Assembly (NCBI GenBank): GCA_030446545.1 | Contig: JAUJNB010000014.1 | Coordinates: forward strand, 15,633-47,971 | Length of the DNA stretch: 32,339 nt | Reading direction: 5' to 3' | Origin: Acidimicrobiales bacterium | GTDB lineage: Bacteria; Actinomycetota; Acidimicrobiia; Acidimicrobiales; CADCSY01 | In this document: piece by piece, positions 31,656 through 32,339 of the stretch | Layout: each line of letters opens with the position of its first letter | Numbering within the stretch: position 1 is the first letter of the stretch | Made by a program: the position numbers and the translations under genes | The notes under the pieces: model-generated | Told to the model about the DNA's origin: nothing | What the model saw: only the letters and a program-made list of their open reading frames with translations | The model's database searches: none

Positions 31656-32339
31656 GCGGCGAAGCCCCGACGGCATCGAGCGTGGCCATCTCGGCCAGTA
31701 GGCGGGCGGAGGCTTCCAGCACCGGCAGAGCGAGGCAGGCGCCGGTCCCCTCGCCCAGGCGCAGGTCCAGATCGAGGACGGGTACGAGGCCGAGGTGGTC
31801 GAGCACCACCGTCGCCCCGGGTTCGTGGGATCGGTGGCCGGCGACGCAGTACCCGAGGACTTCGGGGACCAGCACCGTTGCCCCCAGGAGGGCCGCTCCG
31901 GCGATGAGCCCGTCGACGACCACCGGGACCCGGGCCGCCGCCCCTCCGACGATGAAGCCGGCCAGGGCGGCGATCTCGAGGCCGCCGACCGATGCGAGCA
32001 CCGTGAGCGGATCGACGTCCACCGCCAGACGCGCCAGCGCTCCTTCCACCACCGCCACCTTGCGGGCCAGCGTGGCGTCGTCGATTCCGGTTCCCCGTCC
32101 GGTGGTCTCCTGGGCCGGACGACCGGTGAAGGCGGCCACCACGGCGGCCGCCGCGGTGGTGTTGGCGATACCGAGCTCCCCGGTGACCAGGCAGCGGGCG
32201 CCGCCGGCCAGCAACCCCTCGGCCACGGCAACGCCCACGTCCAGCGCCCGCTCCACCTCCCCGCGGCGCATGGCCGGGCCGAGGCGGAGATCGTCGGTAC
32301 CAGCCCGCACACGCCGGCGGAGCAGCGGGTGGAGCGGCG
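31621..32339 (-). CDS. cobT: nicotinate-nucleotide--dimethylbenzimidazole phosphoribosyltransferase (partial, 5' end beyond window)
   Basis: The C-terminal part of CobT, which makes alpha-ribazole phosphate for the lower ligand of cobalamin. Visible motifs: ELGIANTTAAAAVVAAFTG, GRGTGIDDATLARKVAVVE, VGGLEIAALAGFIVGGAA, VVVDGLIAGAA, YCVAGHRSHEPG and LGEGTGACLALPVLEA with the conserved catalytic Glu in LGEGTGA. The frame stays open to the window edge at 32339, with LLRRRVRAGTDDLRLG upstream of a GTG at 32310 that is unlikely to be the true start, since roughly one third of the enzyme is missing. Stop TGA 31621-31623 overlaps the SDR gene end by 35 bases. Confidence 0.9.
   Translation of the reverse strand, partial: PLHPLLRRRVRAGTDDLRLGPAMRRGEVERALDVGVAVAEGLLAGGARCLVTGELGIANTTAAAAVVAAFTGRPAQETTGRGTGIDDATLARKVAVVEGALARLAVDVDPLTVLASVGGLEIAALAGFIVGGAAARVPVVVDGLIAGAALLGATVLVPEVLGYCVAGHRSHEPGATVVLDHLGLVPVLDLDLRLGEGTGACLALPVLEASARLLAEMATLDAVGASPLSDGRWRSPGG

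Noticed and set aside
1..32339. CRISPR array
   Set aside because: No regularly spaced identical repeats of suitable length; the repeats seen are short tandem units.

Overview
The window is high-GC DNA (roughly 70% by eye) from an actinomycete. It carries a WhiB1-like iron-sulfur regulator, a PdtaS-type histidine kinase, a BagA/BagB-like pair of Get3/ArsA ATPases next to DUF3107, a SufR-type regulator, DUF5996 and PspC proteins, and an LPxTG-like surface protein. Many genes start with GTG. I favour an uncultured or poorly studied lineage such as Acidimicrobiia; the placement is inference from gene content, since there is no rRNA here.

Left part (0-10 kb): a receiver-only response regulator; a diacylglycerol-kinase-like gene; whiB1 with a CRP-like palindrome upstream; a minus-strand block of PHP phosphoesterase, pdtaS, the two ATPases, DUF3107 and the Mrp/ApbC scaffold ATPase; then a SufR-like repressor and a cysteine desulfurase. 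Mrp, SufR, the desulfurase and WhiB all make, use or sense Fe-S clusters, so this stretch reads as an Fe-S/redox neighbourhood. Three conserved genes here (kinase-like, pdtaS, mrp) each lack exactly one base, two of them clearly inside C runs, which looks more like sequencing error than decay.

Middle (10-21 kb): an exported protein with repeated cysteine-pair modules, an LPLTG anchor and a possible sigma28/WhiG-type promoter; an endonuclease/exonuclease/phosphatase-fold protein; a DUF2071 pair; a PadR regulator with a HAAS-type membrane protein; tRNA-Arg, tRNA-His and tRNA-Lys; a dead IS3-family element with both inverted repeats visible; a Tat-exported PhoX-family protein; and an alpha/beta hydrolase of lower GC. 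Between the tRNAs and 20.9 kb the DNA is loosely packed with relics, like an integration hot spot.

Right part (21-32 kb): a compact set of HAD phosphatase, CDP-alcohol phosphotransferase, glycerol-1-phosphate-dehydrogenase-like enzyme, LicC-like cytidylyltransferase and a two-domain glycosyltransferase. Together they suggest synthesis of a CDP-activated polyol or amino-alcohol phosphate and its transfer to a lipid or surface glycan. This is the best candidate for an undescribed pathway. It is followed by a thioredoxin-reductase-like/methyltransferase fusion with a divergent XRE-cupin regulator and inverted-repeat operator, DUF5996 and PspC proteins, a second lipid-kinase-like gene coupled to a short-chain dehydrogenase, and a cobT gene cut by the window edge.
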